From assembly GCF_031583145.1 (NCBI RefSeq), contig NZ_CP134050.1, forward strand, positions 4,329,501 through 4,393,500: a stretch of 64,000 nucleotides of DNA. The letters are read 5' to 3'. This document shows, piece by piece, positions 50,440-58,462 of the stretch (its first letter is position 1; each line of letters begins with the position of its first letter). Below the pieces are notes generated by a model. That model had not been told where the DNA came from, did no database searches, and was given only the letters and a program-made list of their open reading frames with translations. The position numbers and the translations under genes are program-made. Origin of the DNA: Brevibacillus brevis (GTDB lineage: Bacteria > Bacillota > Bacilli > Brevibacillales > Brevibacillaceae).

Positions 50440-51000
50440 TTAGGAAAATGGATTCTCAATCATGGTTCCCATCACGTGGTCGAGCGGAATAAATCCGATC
50501 TCGCGGGAATCAGTGCTGTGATTGCGGTTGTCCCCCATCACGAAGATGTGATTCGGCGGGACAGTGAGCTTGCCGTCGGACACGTAGTCCATCGTTTCCT
50601 TGATGTACGGCTCGTCCAGGGCGACGCCGTTTCGGTACACCTTGTTATCCTTAAATTCCAAAACATCGCCCGGTTTGCCGATGACGCGCTTGACGTACAT
50701 GGAATGATCGTCAGCCGTTCCTGTGATCAGGCCGATCAGCGGGTGGCTCAGTATATCGTCCATCCATGTGCGGTTGCGGTCTACACGGCTGTCGATTACG
50801 ACGATGTCGCCGTAGTTCGGCATGTAGCTAAACGTATGGGACAGTTTGGAAACGTATATGCGTTCTTGGTCTTGCAAGGTCGGATCCATGGAATGCCCAT
50901 CCACCTTGTACGGCTGGAATACGAAGATTCCGAGAACCAAGGCGAAGATGACAGCAAATCCAATGGAACGGATCCATCCTACGATTTCTCTCATTTTCAT
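50440..51000 (-). CDS. lepB: Signal peptidase I
   Basis: The 186-residue protein has one N-terminal membrane anchor (IGFAVIFALVLGIFVF), box B with catalytic Ser in VDGHSMDPTL near residue 37, box D with catalytic Lys in SMYVKRVIGKPGD near 100, and box E VPPNHIFVMGDNRNHSTDSR near 145. It removes signal peptides from secreted proteins on the outer face of the membrane and resembles B. subtilis SipS/SipT. The ATG has GGAGG 8 bases upstream; longer starts add a non-conserved stretch. Confidence 0.94.
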   Translation of the reverse strand: MKMREIVGWIRSIGFAVIFALVLGIFVFQPYKVDGHSMDPTLQDQERIYVSKLSHTFSYMPNYGDIVVIDSRVDRNRTWMDDILSHPLIGLITGTADDHSMYVKRVIGKPGDVLEFKDNKVYRNGVALDEPYIKETMDYVSDGKLTVPPNHIFVMGDNRNHSTDSREIGFIPLDHVMGTMIENPFS

Positions 51001-51069
51001 CTGTTTTTCCTCCTCCCGTATGAAAAATCGCTGCACTAGAGATATGATACCACAAAACGAACGCCAATC

Positions 51070-51100
51070 CAAAAAGGCTGACTACGGGATCGCCAGCCTT
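51070..51100 (-). terminator. Terminator of the M20 peptidase gene
   Basis: AAGGCTG pairs with CAGCCTT and a TTTTTGG tail follows on the minus strand. Confidence 0.75.
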
Positions 51101-51191
51101 GCTGATAGGACGGGGCTGTCACTTTATTCCTGTCGCCGCCTTGCCTCCATGCTGCCGCGAATGGCAGACGGGCCGAATGCTCCGCATGCGT

Positions 51192-52349
51192 CTACCGGCA
51201 AAATTCGCGAATCGTATCCGCCAAAATGTTCGCCATGTCCACCAGACTCTCCGTCTCTACGTATTCGACTGCACCGTGCAGTCCTGCCCCGCACGGTCCG
51301 AACAAGACAGTAGGAATGCCCGCTCCCTGAAGCAGGGCGGCATCGGTCCAGCCGGAAAAGCCGGAGATGTCTGGCGCCCGCCCCAGCCTGCTGCGGCAAG
51401 CAGCTTCCAGCGCTGCGAAAATCGGCTCGTCCGTAGAGACTTCAAACGGTTCCCTCCAGAAAAACAGCTCTGCGCTGGCCTGAAAGCTGTCGTCCCCTGC
51501 CCGCAGCCGCTCCAGCATGCCCGCCACTTCCTGTTCCACCTCCTGCCGGGTCTCGCCCGGAATGGTTCTGCGCTCCCAGTCGAGCCGGCAATGATCTGGA
51601 TACGTAGACAGCTCCGTCCCGCCCTGGATAAGCGAGGCATGAACGGAAGGCGGGCCCAGAATCGGGTGCCGTTTCTGTGCGAGCTGCTGTGACAGACGCT
51701 CGATCTCCGACAGCACCCTGCCCGTGTGAACAATGGCATCGATCCCTTCAGCCGGGCGACTGCCGTGCGCGGCTTTGCCTTTCACTTCGCAGCTGATCCA
51801 AGCGAAGCCTTTGTGGACGATGCCGATGTCCAGGTCGGACGGCTCGCAGACGATGGCTGCGTCCGCCGAATATTCCTCGACCAGGGCTTCCGTCCCGATG
51901 CTCTTGTACTCCTCGTCGGCGACAAATGCGAGGATGACGTCCCCCGAGAGAGGCACCTGTGCTCGGGAGACCGCCTCCACCGCAGCGATCATCGCGCCGA
52001 GGCTGCCTTTCATATCCTGGCTGCCGCGGCCGTAAATTTTGCCATCCTCGTGCAGCGGATCAAACGGCTTGATCGCCATGCGCTTGGCGCTCACCGTGTC
52101 CATGTGGCCGTTCAGCAGCAAAGACCTTCCGCCACCCGATCCACGCAGGATGCCGATGACATTGACCGCCGTGTCGTTGATCGGCATCACCCTCACCTCC
52201 AGCCCCCCTGCCTGCATCCTTTCCTGAAGAAAACGGGCGATTTGCCTCTCCCCTGGACCGTCCGCATCCAGATAAGGATTCACCGAGTCTATCCGAATGA
52301 GATCTTGCACCAATGCGATCAGTCCGTTGCGATCGATTTCGATTTTCAT
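51192..52349 (-). CDS. M20-family metallopeptidase (ArgE/DapE type)
   Basis: The 385-residue protein has the M20 di-zinc motifs: LLLNGHMDTVSA near residue 78, YGRGSQDMKGSLGAMI near 108, the general-base pair in FVADEEYKSIG near 145, and VCEPSD near 168. A dimerisation domain follows (GKAAHGSRPAEGIDAIVH), and a C-terminal FGPCGAGLHGAVEYVE carries the last His. The family covers acetylornithine deacetylase, succinyl-diaminopimelate desuccinylase and related amidohydrolases; without an arg or dap context the substrate is open. AGGAGGGGG lies before the ATG. Confidence 0.9.
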   Translation of the reverse strand: MKIEIDRNGLIALVQDLIRIDSVNPYLDADGPGERQIARFLQERMQAGGLEVRVMPINDTAVNVIGILRGSGGGRSLLLNGHMDTVSAKRMAIKPFDPLHEDGKIYGRGSQDMKGSLGAMIAAVEAVSRAQVPLSGDVILAFVADEEYKSIGTEALVEEYSADAAIVCEPSDLDIGIVHKGFAWISCEVKGKAAHGSRPAEGIDAIVHTGRVLSEIERLSQQLAQKRHPILGPPSVHASLIQGGTELSTYPDHCRLDWERRTIPGETRQEVEQEVAGMLERLRAGDDSFQASAELFFWREPFEVSTDEPIFAALEAACRSRLGRAPDISGFSGWTDAALLQGAGIPTVLFGPCGAGLHGAVEYVETESLVDMANILADTIREFCR

Positions 52350-52540
52350 CTGGTCTTCCCCCTCCTATTGTCTGTACCGCTTCGATGCAGCTGGCCAGAA
52401 CGGCCGCCGCCATGGTCTTTCTACTTAGGTACCAATGAAAATAGGTACTACTTTTGCGCGCAAAGACTCGCTACGATAAAAGGTAGGCCGGGCAGACCAA
52501 GCTCTGCACGCTCGAAACTCTACTCACGGTGGCGAATCCT

Positions 52541-53206
52541 ATGAATCTCATTCTTTTGCTTTTCGGTCCTACACTCATGCTTTTTATCGGCTTGCAGGTG
52601 GCGGGCAGCGTTCCCGTTGCCTTTCTTCTCTTTTACAGCTGGCTCTTGTTCATCCCCCTTCAAGAATGCCTTCGCCAAAAAGCCGGTCGGAGGCAGGCCT
52701 TGCTTGCCGCAGTCGGGCTGGTCCCGAAACGAAGGAATCTCCTTTTCGGGCTCGGAAGCGGCGTTCTCTTTTTGCTTGCGATCGTGGCTGCCGGTTTCTT
52801 CTTTCACGCTTCTTTGTTTGAGAGAGACGAGCTGCTGCGCCTCCTGGAAAGATGGCAATTTTCCGGAAGCCATGCCGTGTGGCTCATCGGGATCCTGATG
52901 TTCGTCAACCCGCTGCTGGAGGAGCTCTACTGGAGAGGCTACCTCCACCAAAAGCTGGCCCGGAAGCGAAACCCGCACATCGTCGTCCTGGTGACTGCCT
53001 TTTTTTACAGCCTGTACCACCTGCTCTCGGTCATCCCCCTGTTCGCCTGGCCCTACAACGCAGCGATGGTCCTTCCGGTTTTTCTCGCAGGCGTCGTCTG
53101 GGGGTACATGCGGCACCGCGACGGTTCCCTGCTGGGCTCCATGCTCAGCCATATCCTCGCCGATATCGGGATTATGATGGTGTATTTATTATTTTTGGCT
53201 GAATAA
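52541..53206 (+). CDS. CPBP intramembrane glutamic protease
   Basis: The 221-residue membrane protein has about six helices and the CPBP/Abi motifs: the EExxxR site in NPLLEELYWRGYLHQKL near residue 125, the F-x3-H-type FFYSLYHLL near 158, and a C-terminal SMLSHILADIGI with the His. The family includes CAAX-prenyl-protease-like enzymes and bacteriocin-immunity or stress proteins that cut within membranes. GGTGG lies about 8 bases before the chosen ATG; a GTG 4 codons upstream is possible. It is a single gene. Confidence 0.85.
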   Translation: MNLILLLFGPTLMLFIGLQVAGSVPVAFLLFYSWLLFIPLQECLRQKAGRRQALLAAVGLVPKRRNLLFGLGSGVLFLLAIVAAGFFFHASLFERDELLRLLERWQFSGSHAVWLIGILMFVNPLLEELYWRGYLHQKLARKRNPHIVVLVTAFFYSLYHLLSVIPLFAWPYNAAMVLPVFLAGVVWGYMRHRDGSLLGSMLSHILADIGIMMVYLLFLAE

Positions 53207-53292
53207 ACTGCAAATCCTTTCTTTGTAAAAAAAACAAACGTTCGTTATAATGAATAGTAGAGTGTTGCTATTTTCGTACCAAGGGGGTGTCC

Positions 53293-54075
53293 ATGATAGC
53301 CCGTCATCGGCTTGCACTGTGGCTGCTTGTCGTTTGCCTGCTTCTCCTGCTCTCTGTCATCGTGAAAGACCGACTGAACCACTATCGAAATCAATGGGTC
53401 CTCGTATGGAGCGACGAGTTCGACGGACCCTCTCTGGACCTCTCGAAATGGAACGTCGTCGATTCCCCCGCTCCCCGAAACAACGAGCTGGAATACTACA
53501 CCCCCTCGGCGCTGTCCATCGTCGACGGATATTTGCGCATCCGCACCGACCAGCGCAGCTACAAGGGTATGGACTACACATCCGGTGCGGTCGATACGAG
53601 ATTCAAGTTTGACTTTTTGTATGGAAAAGTGGAAATACACGCTCGCCTGCCCAGGGGACAAGGGATCTGGCCCGCCCATTGGATGCCGCCGAGCGATCAC
53701 ATTTCCCCGTATGAGATCGATATCATGGAGATGCTGGGACACGAGCCCGACAAGATTTATTTGACACACCACTGGCTGGGAAGCGGCAAGAAGCAGTATA
53801 CGGGTACGTACCGGGGCCCGGACTATTCGCAGTCGTTTCATACGTTCTCGGTCGAGTGGGAGCCCGGCAAGATCACCTGGTACATCGATGGCATCGAGCG
53901 CTTTTCTTCTACCTCCCACGTCCAAAACACGCCGGCCTATTTGTATTTGAACACGGCAGTGGGCGGTGACTGGCCGGGTGCGCCCGACGAAACGACCGTG
54001 TTTCCCCAATTCCACGACATCGATTACGTCCGGGTCTACCAAAAGCAAAAAGACGTTGACTGGAAGTTCTGGTAG
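53293..54075 (+). CDS. Glycoside hydrolase family 16 (beta-glucanase type), membrane-anchored or secreted
   Basis: The 260-residue protein has a single N-terminal hydrophobic helix (LALWLLVVCLLLLLSVIV) that can serve as a signal or anchor. A GH16 jelly-roll domain follows: WSDEFDGPSLDLSKWNV, NNELEYYTP, and the catalytic motif EIDIMEMLGHEP near residue 135 in the E-I-D-x-x-E form. LTHHWLGSGKK and the C-terminal VGGDWPG come later. GH16 enzymes cut beta-1,3- or mixed-link glucans or related polysaccharides outside the cell. AAGGGGG lies 5 bases before the ATG. It lies near a surface-polysaccharide operon and could trim its product. Confidence 0.9.
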   Translation: MIARHRLALWLLVVCLLLLLSVIVKDRLNHYRNQWVLVWSDEFDGPSLDLSKWNVVDSPAPRNNELEYYTPSALSIVDGYLRIRTDQRSYKGMDYTSGAVDTRFKFDFLYGKVEIHARLPRGQGIWPAHWMPPSDHISPYEIDIMEMLGHEPDKIYLTHHWLGSGKKQYTGTYRGPDYSQSFHTFSVEWEPGKITWYIDGIERFSSTSHVQNTPAYLYLNTAVGGDWPGAPDETTVFPQFHDIDYVRVYQKQKDVDWKFW

Positions 54076-54190
54076 TCCTATAATGAACGAAGAGTAGTTC
54101 TCAATAACGAACATTCTTTCCAATCCCCTTCCCGCCTCGCCCACGTCTACATCGCAGTTGGTTTTCGAGAGAGAAATAGGAGTTGACTGT

Positions 54191-54976
54191 ATGAAGATCA
54201 TCATCAATGCGGATGATTTCGGCACGTCCCATTCGACGGACGAAGCGATCATCCAGACATTTTCTTCAGGCGCCCTGTCTTCCACCACCATCGTCGCCAA
54301 CGGAGCTACCTTCGAATCCGCCTGCGTGCGCGCCCATGATGAGAAGCTGCTGGACCGCATCGGGCTTCACATCAATCTGACGGACGGCTTGCCGCTGACA
54401 GATCGCATCCGCAAATGCCCACGCTTTTGCGATGCAGACGGATTGTTTCTTCCGAAGAAGCTCTCGTTCTCCCGCCTCTTCCTCCCGTTGAACCCGGACG
54501 AAAAAAATGCCCTCGCCACTGAAGTCAAGGCGCAAATCGACCGTTGCCGCGCGCACGGCCTGCCTCTTACGCACGCAGACTCCCACAATCACGTCCATAC
54601 GGAATTCGTGATCGGCACATTGATCATGGATGTCTTGAAAGAGGAAGGCATCCATTACCTGCGGCTCACACGCAACCTCGGAGAGAATATGTCGATCGCC
54701 AAAAAAGCATACAAGCATCTCTACAACAGCATTCTTTCGGCAAAGGGGCTGCGCGGAGTCCGCTACTTTTGCGAAATTACGGACATGATCACCGCCTGTA
54801 AGAAGGGAGAAAAGCGGCCGGTCTCTGCCGAAATCATGTGCCACCCGGTCCTCGGCGAAAACGGCAGCGTCATGGATTTGTACGGCGGCTCCATCATTCA
54901 GCAATTCAAAGAGCTGACCCTGCTCGTCCCCGAAATGCAGCTCACTACATACGGACTCACCGGACGTGCTGGATGA
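54191..54976 (+). CDS. ChbG/HpnK-family carbohydrate deacetylase (YdjC fold)
   Basis: The 261-residue protein has the YdjC-type metal motifs: MKIIINADDFGTSHSTDEAI at the start with the Asp pair, GLHINLTDGLPLT near 58 with the first His, and THADSHNHVHTEF near 118 with the second His cluster. Members remove acetyl groups from N-acetylated sugars such as chitooligosaccharides or from hopanoid-linked GlcNAc. An AGGAG site lies 7 bases before the ATG; a longer frame exists without such support. It lies between GH16 and the polysaccharide operon, so glycan modification is likely. Confidence 0.88.
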   Translation: MKIIINADDFGTSHSTDEAIIQTFSSGALSSTTIVANGATFESACVRAHDEKLLDRIGLHINLTDGLPLTDRIRKCPRFCDADGLFLPKKLSFSRLFLPLNPDEKNALATEVKAQIDRCRAHGLPLTHADSHNHVHTEFVIGTLIMDVLKEEGIHYLRLTRNLGENMSIAKKAYKHLYNSILSAKGLRGVRYFCEITDMITACKKGEKRPVSAEIMCHPVLGENGSVMDLYGGSIIQQFKELTLLVPEMQLTTYGLTGRAG

Positions 54977-54987
54977 GTGAAAGGTTT

Positions 54988-55016
54988 GGGGCGGGATGCC
55001 ATTCTCCCGCCCCTTC
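54988..55016. terminator. Bidirectional terminator at the end of the polysaccharide operon
   Basis: GGGGCGGGA pairs with TCCCGCCCC between the converging deacetylase and first asparagine-synthetase-like genes. Confidence 0.75.
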
Positions 55017-55020
55017 GCAT

Positions 55021-56703
55021 TTATACAGTCACTACCGCCTGATTGTTCTCCGTGCGATCTTCCCCCCGTACGTCTCCCGCCTCCCGTCCTTCCAGGTAGC
55101 CCAGAAACACTGCAAAGGTCACGATGTTTCCCAAATGGGCATCCAGTATATCGTTGACTTCCAGCCGCGGATCGAGAACTCCTTCCCGCTTTAACCGTTC
55201 GACGGCCTCTTCAGTCACGCCCAGGGTGCGCATTTTCCGGAACAATTCCGGGTGTTCCGGGCTCTCCTGCAGGTAGGTTTTGCTCAGCAGCTTGCGGCCG
55301 ACTACCTTGGTGACCCGCCTGCATCTGTTGCGGATGTACTTTCCGATATCCTTGAGCATCTCGAGCGTTTCCGCCGATGCCGAGATGCCTCCCTCTGCCG
55401 TGGGGATCCTGGCTACTTGCGGATTCAATCTCGTGATCAGCTCGCGATGATACCGGTTGAAAAAACGCACGCGGCGCTTCAAGTGGAAGCCGCAGCGGAC
55501 CAGATCGTACTCCAGAAAAGGCGAGTAGCAGCCGAACAGGTGGTTCGTCGAAGCGATAAACGTGCTGGCGACAGTCTTCATCCGAAAATGGTAGTAGATG
55601 CTGTCGTACGTCTTCGTATTCGTGTCCATCCGATAGCGCCCCAATTTGTCCACCACGCCGTTTTCGAAGGTGTCGTTGATCGCGCGGAACTCCCCCGCGA
55701 AATACGAGCTTTTGCACTTGATCTGAAGCATTCTCATCCGCAGAAACCGGCGGATATTGGCCTTTTTCCGGGCGTAGAACGGAAAGTCCTGCACCCACAT
55801 GTTTTCTTTGAGAAACTCTCCTCCGATGCCGGATATGACCAGCTCGATCCCTCTGTCCCTCCTGCTTTGGTGGTGCGGCAACGTCCGGTAATGCTTAAAC
55901 AGATCGTTCATTCCGTCGCACCAGACGAACAGCTCGGGAACCATCTGCTCCAGCCGCTCGACGCACGGCTCCGTCACGTACAGGCGATGATCCAGCACAC
56001 GGGCGATCTCTACGGGAATGTCCACATCCCGGATACCCGCCCTCCCGGAAATAGCCGCCTCGAAGGGAACCCCGTAATGATCGAGCAGCACACAGACGAG
56101 CCTGGAGTCCACTCCTCCCGTCAAATCGGCGCTAATTTTCAAATGCCGGATGGACTGGCAAAACCGCCGAAAAAAATCCATGACATCCACGTCGGGACAG
56201 GGTGTGTCGATACTTGCCAGCTGCTTGGATACGATAGATTTTTTATGAGAGCAAAAGACGATGATTTCATTGCTATCGATTTTGCAAATGCCATCCAGGA
56301 GCGTGCGGTTGTCGTAGATGTTGCCGAAATTGATGAATTCGACGATCGCTTCCTTGGACACGCGTTCCTTGCCAAAGCCGCTGTACCTCGCCAGGGCGAG
56401 AAACGAAGTGGATATGGCGGAATCCGTATGAAAGGCTTCAAAAGCTCCGCTGTTGTCGATAAACGAATAGAACACGCCTGCCTGCTTGTCGCAGACGGTC
56501 ATGAAGAAATGTCCTTTCAACAGCTTGATCGCCGTGATCAGCCCGGACGCTCTGACTTCCTCTGCAAATGTCATGACCGAATCCATTCCCGCCGCAATGC
56601 CCAGAACAAAAACAAACCCCCGCCAACTGATCAAATAGTCGCCGTCTTCCCACATTTGCTCCGTTTTCTGATAGTGGGTAATCCCCTCTTGTGTGATTAG
56701 CAT
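55021..56703 (-). CDS. Asparagine-synthetase-like protein, tandem paralogue 1
   Basis: The 560-residue protein has the two-domain layout of AsnB. The N-terminal part (residues 1-160) is an Ntn-like fold, but the chain starts MLITQEG, so the glutaminase Cys at position 2 is missing. The C-terminal part carries an ATP-pyrophosphatase loop in ADLTGGVDSRLVCVLL near 195, followed by LVISGIGGEFLKEN near 290 in place of the AsnB SG(D/E)GxDE site. It can be expected to adenylate a carboxylate and pass it to an amine or ammonia without glutamine. The substrate may be a sugar acid. It is the last gene of the operon and has two paralogues directly upstream. Confidence 0.82.
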   Translation of the reverse strand: MLITQEGITHYQKTEQMWEDGDYLISWRGFVFVLGIAAGMDSVMTFAEEVRASGLITAIKLLKGHFFMTVCDKQAGVFYSFIDNSGAFEAFHTDSAISTSFLALARYSGFGKERVSKEAIVEFINFGNIYDNRTLLDGICKIDSNEIIVFCSHKKSIVSKQLASIDTPCPDVDVMDFFRRFCQSIRHLKISADLTGGVDSRLVCVLLDHYGVPFEAAISGRAGIRDVDIPVEIARVLDHRLYVTEPCVERLEQMVPELFVWCDGMNDLFKHYRTLPHHQSRRDRGIELVISGIGGEFLKENMWVQDFPFYARKKANIRRFLRMRMLQIKCKSSYFAGEFRAINDTFENGVVDKLGRYRMDTNTKTYDSIYYHFRMKTVASTFIASTNHLFGCYSPFLEYDLVRCGFHLKRRVRFFNRYHRELITRLNPQVARIPTAEGGISASAETLEMLKDIGKYIRNRCRRVTKVVGRKLLSKTYLQESPEHPELFRKMRTLGVTEEAVERLKREGVLDPRLEVNDILDAHLGNIVTFAVFLGYLEGREAGDVRGEDRTENNQAVVTV

Positions 56704-56731
56704 GCTTGCTCACCCTGTTCTCCCTGAGAAT

Positions 56732-58426
56732 TCACGATGAATGGGAAAGATGCGATAGGCGTCCTTCTCTTTGCTTCTCGCGATCACCCTGGTGCTCATT
56801 TCCTATTTTCTGGTCGAAATAATGGAGCAGTGTCGCCAGTGTGATCATGCTGCCGATATGCTGATTGTGGATCTGCTCCAGCGTCAGGTGCGGATGAAGG
56901 ATGCCTGCCTCTTTCAGCAATTCCAGCGAGGCCTGGGCCTGGCGAAGCTGCCGGACTGCCGCAAACAAGCGCGGATGCTCGGGACTGTCCTGCGAAACGC
57001 TCTTCTTCAACACCTTCCTGCCCAGCAGGTTCATCAATCGCCTGCTGTAGTTGATCGCGTATTTTTGGACGTCCTTGGCCACCTCCAGCCGTTCGCTCGA
57101 AACGGAGATCCCTCCTTCCGCTGTCCGTATTTTGGATACCGCCGGATTCAGCTGCGTGATGACTTTGCGGTGAAATCCGTTGAACATGCGCTCCTTTCTG
57201 TTCAATTGATAACCATACCGCACGAGATCTTCGTCCAGCAGAGGAGCGTACGAAGGCAGCACGCGGTTGGCTGCCGTCATGAAATTGCCCGCGATCGCTT
57301 TCATGCGGTAATGGTAGTAAATATTGTCGTAGGTTTCGGTATTGGTCGCGAGCACGTAAGGAGAGAGTTCTTGCAGCATACGCGCGGAAAACGTTTGGCA
57401 AAGGGGGACAAACGGGATTGAAAAATAATGGGTGCTGCACGGAATGGGAAGGATCCGTGTATGGAACAGCCGGCTCAGGTTGGCCTTTTTTCGGGAGTAA
57501 AACGGGAAGTCTTGCAGCCAAAAGAAATCTTTGAACAGCTCTCCGCCGATGCCGGTGATGGCGACATCCATCCCTCTTTGGAGACGGTTTTGGTTATGGC
57601 GATGGGTACGATAATGGCGGAACAGATCGTGCAGTCCGTCGCTGAGCAAAAACAGCTCCTCCACGCGCTCTTCCAGATCGTCCACGTACGGGTGCGTCAC
57701 ATGCAGAGGGACTCCGAACAAGTCCGCCACTTCTCTCGGGATTTCCACATCCGAAATGCCCTCCATCCCCGAGATCGTCGTCTCGAATTCGACGCCGTAG
57801 TAATGAAGCAGCACGCCGAGCAGCCTGGAGTCGATTCCGCCCGACAAATCGATGCTGACTTTGTGATGCCGCAGAGAGCCGGCCAGCTGCTGAAAAAATG
57901 CGTAAAAATCGACCGGCTCCGCCGTCTCGTAGATGGAGGCGAGCTTCTTTCGGACCAGCTTGACATGCCGACCGTTCAATACGGCCAGTTCGCTGCTGTC
58001 GATCTTCCGGATCGAATCGAAAAAGGTTTTATTGCCGAAGAGATGGCCAAAATGCAGAAATTCCACAACCGCGTCAGGGTTTAAGGACGTCTCCGGACGT
58101 GACTTGAAGACGGCCAGTGCCAGAAAAGAGCTGGACAGGGCATCGTCGGCGAAGTAAGCGTCGAAGCAGCCGCTCGAATCGGTAAAACTGTAGTACGCAT
58201 GCGTGTGTTTGCTCTTCAGGACCATATGGTAGCTGCCTTTTAGCTGCAGTACATCCTCTGGCAAAGCCGACTCGGCTGCGAATGCGGCAAACCGCTGGAC
58301 GGATGGCAGTCCTGCAGCAATTCCCGGCATGTAGGCAAACCCTTTCCAGTAAAACACGGCCCAGTCGTTTTCCCATTTGCTGTACCCCGGGTCGACCGAT
58401 TTGATTCCCTCGTGTGTAATTAGCAA
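56732..58426 (-). CDS. Asparagine-synthetase-like protein, tandem paralogue 2
   Basis: The 564-residue protein aligns by eye with its two neighbours over the whole length. The start is MLITHEG, again without Cys2. The ATP loop reads SIDLSGGIDSRLLGVLL near residue 195. The later site reads VAITGIGGELFKDFFWLQDF. Shared motifs such as DNIYYHYRMKAIAGNFMTAANRVLPSYAP and RTAEGGISVSSERLEV point to gene duplication. The TTG start has GGGGGAG 5 bases upstream. The C-terminal 25 residues are polar and not shared. The gap to the next gene is 28 bases, so they form one transcript. Confidence 0.82.
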   Translation of the reverse strand: MLITHEGIKSVDPGYSKWENDWAVFYWKGFAYMPGIAAGLPSVQRFAAFAAESALPEDVLQLKGSYHMVLKSKHTHAYYSFTDSSGCFDAYFADDALSSSFLALAVFKSRPETSLNPDAVVEFLHFGHLFGNKTFFDSIRKIDSSELAVLNGRHVKLVRKKLASIYETAEPVDFYAFFQQLAGSLRHHKVSIDLSGGIDSRLLGVLLHYYGVEFETTISGMEGISDVEIPREVADLFGVPLHVTHPYVDDLEERVEELFLLSDGLHDLFRHYRTHRHNQNRLQRGMDVAITGIGGELFKDFFWLQDFPFYSRKKANLSRLFHTRILPIPCSTHYFSIPFVPLCQTFSARMLQELSPYVLATNTETYDNIYYHYRMKAIAGNFMTAANRVLPSYAPLLDEDLVRYGYQLNRKERMFNGFHRKVITQLNPAVSKIRTAEGGISVSSERLEVAKDVQKYAINYSRRLMNLLGRKVLKKSVSQDSPEHPRLFAAVRQLRQAQASLELLKEAGILHPHLTLEQIHNQHIGSMITLATLLHYFDQKIGNEHQGDREKQREGRLSHLSHSS

Positions 58427-58462
58427 GTATACTCCCCCATTAGCTGGAATGTGTCCGGTTTT